Shown piece after piece: positions 6,862 through 7,158 of a stretch of DNA of 7,158 bases (position 1 is the first letter of the stretch; the number at the start of each line of letters is the position of its first letter). Both the position numbers and the translations under genes were made by a program. The stretch lies in the NCBI GenBank assembly GCA_026418755.1, contig JAOAAR010000099.1:1-7158 (forward strand), read 5' to 3'. The DNA comes from Planctomycetota bacterium. GTDB taxonomy: Bacteria; Planctomycetota; SKW154. Under the pieces are notes generated by a model. It saw only the letters and a program-made list of their open reading frames with translations, did not search any database and had not been told where the DNA came from.

Positions 6862-6867
6862 AAGGAG
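6862..6867 (+). promoter_or_regulatory. Shine-Dalgarno site for glyA
   Basis: AAGGAG lies 6 bases before ATG 6874, at the end of an all-purine tract of AAGG/GAAGG repeats (6851-6873). In-frame TGA codons at 6847 and 6850 exclude a longer N-terminus, so 6874 is the earliest possible ATG. Confidence 0.65.
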
Positions 6868-6873
6868 AGAAGG

Positions 6874-7158
6874 ATGGAAAATTTGATGGGTAAGAAGAGA
6901 CTTGAGGAGGTTGATCCTTTCATTTGGCGGATTACGGAGATTGAGAGAGCGAGGCAGGAGAGAAAGTTGATAATGATAGCGTCGGAGAGTATTTGTCCGA
7001 AGGTGGTGTTAGATGCGTTGGCAAGCGTGTTTAACAACATATATGCGGAGGGGTATCCCTCGCCGCGTTTTACGATTTATGAAAGGAAGAAGGTGGATGA
7101 GGACATAGATTACATAATGGTGAATTACAGGAGGTATGCGAGCAGGCGGTATTACAAG
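6874..7158 (+). CDS. glyA: Serine hydroxymethyltransferase, N-terminal 95 residues (runs off the window)
   Basis: GlyA is a cytosolic pyridoxal-phosphate enzyme that interconverts serine plus tetrahydrofolate with glycine plus 5,10-methylene-tetrahydrofolate, feeding one-carbon metabolism. The visible part shows LEEVDPFIWRITEIERARQ (10-28), IMIASES (33-39, usually LIASEN) and NNIYAEGYPSPR (54-65), matching the family's N-terminal arm and the tyrosine/glutamate segment of the active-site entrance. The family's RYYGG segment appears only after about 26-28 extra residues, as RRYYK at the window edge. That insertion is unlike E. coli GlyA; I have an impression that longer SHMT variants like this occur in other bacterial phyla but cannot confirm it here. 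The PLP lysine lies beyond the window. Coding bases are purine-rich with many AGG/AGA arginine codons. A second ATG (6886) is possible, but 6874 has the better ribosome-binding site. Confidence 0.88.
   Translation, partial: MENLMGKKRLEEVDPFIWRITEIERARQERKLIMIASESICPKVVLDALASVFNNIYAEGYPSPRFTIYERKKVDEDIDYIMVNYRRYASRRYYK

Larger units (their letters stand above)
6411..6873. other. Divergent intergenic region between the C25 protease gene and glyA
   Basis: This 463-base stretch separates the minus-strand protease gene from plus-strand glyA, so promoters for both should lie here. It holds an A-rich tract (about 6460-6490), inverted repeats at 6515-6533 and 6788-6826, the short palindromic pair GTATA/TATAC (6536-6547), and a 23-codon signal-peptide-like frame (6583-6654). 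I found no convincing sigma-70 promoter pair. The upstream part of glyA lacks recognisable glycine or tetrahydrofolate riboswitch core motifs. Confidence 0.6.

Noticed and set aside
6655..6873. Riboswitch (glycine or tetrahydrofolate) upstream of glyA
   Set aside because: GGAGA occurs, but the other conserved core elements of these riboswitches, such as the CACCGAAG-type segment of the glycine class, are absent.

Overview
The window looks like chromosomal DNA of an uncultured Gram-negative bacterium with a large secretome. Three of the five recognisable genes encode exported surface proteins of types common in Planctomycetota, Omnitrophota, FCB-group and related candidate phyla: a choice-of-anchor Q beta-helix protein, a gingipain-like C25 protease with PKD repeats, and a HEAT-repeat lipoprotein. 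Shine-Dalgarno sites are strong and the standard code appears to be used. I cannot fix the phylum from sequence alone. No CRISPR array, tRNA, rRNA, transposase or integrase was seen.

Layout: (1) 2-463, plus strand: the C-terminal end of a beta-helix surface protein, with an in-frame TAG at 38-40. (2) 568-1287, plus strand: RsmE, the 16S rRNA U1498 methyltransferase. (3) 1288-1427: a convergent gap with a possible terminator hairpin. (4) 1428-2771, minus strand: a putative lipoprotein that joins HEAT-like repeats, a short coiled coil and a glutamine-amidotransferase/ThuA-like domain. (5) 2982-6410, minus strand: a 1142-residue lipoprotein with a C25 propeptide and protease, four PKD domains at an exact 86-residue period and a DUF4082-like C-terminal domain. 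(6) 6411-6873: a 463-base divergent intergenic region with two inverted repeats and a 23-codon reading frame that is a complete lipoprotein signal ending right after the lipobox cysteine. (7) 6874 to the window end, plus strand: the first 95 residues of a serine hydroxymethyltransferase with an insertion near its active-site entrance.

The two large minus-strand genes share orientation, and both products are predicted to be lipid-anchored, so they may act together at the cell surface. The 210-base gap between them means co-transcription is possible but not shown. The protease is likely made as a zymogen, anchored by its N-terminal cysteine and spaced from or attached to a target by the PKD stalk. 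rsmE and glyA are housekeeping genes with no obvious functional link to these surface proteins.

The best candidates for something undescribed are the HEAT/amidotransferase-like lipoprotein, the domain combination of the protease, the signal-peptide-only micro-ORF upstream of glyA and the SHMT insertion.
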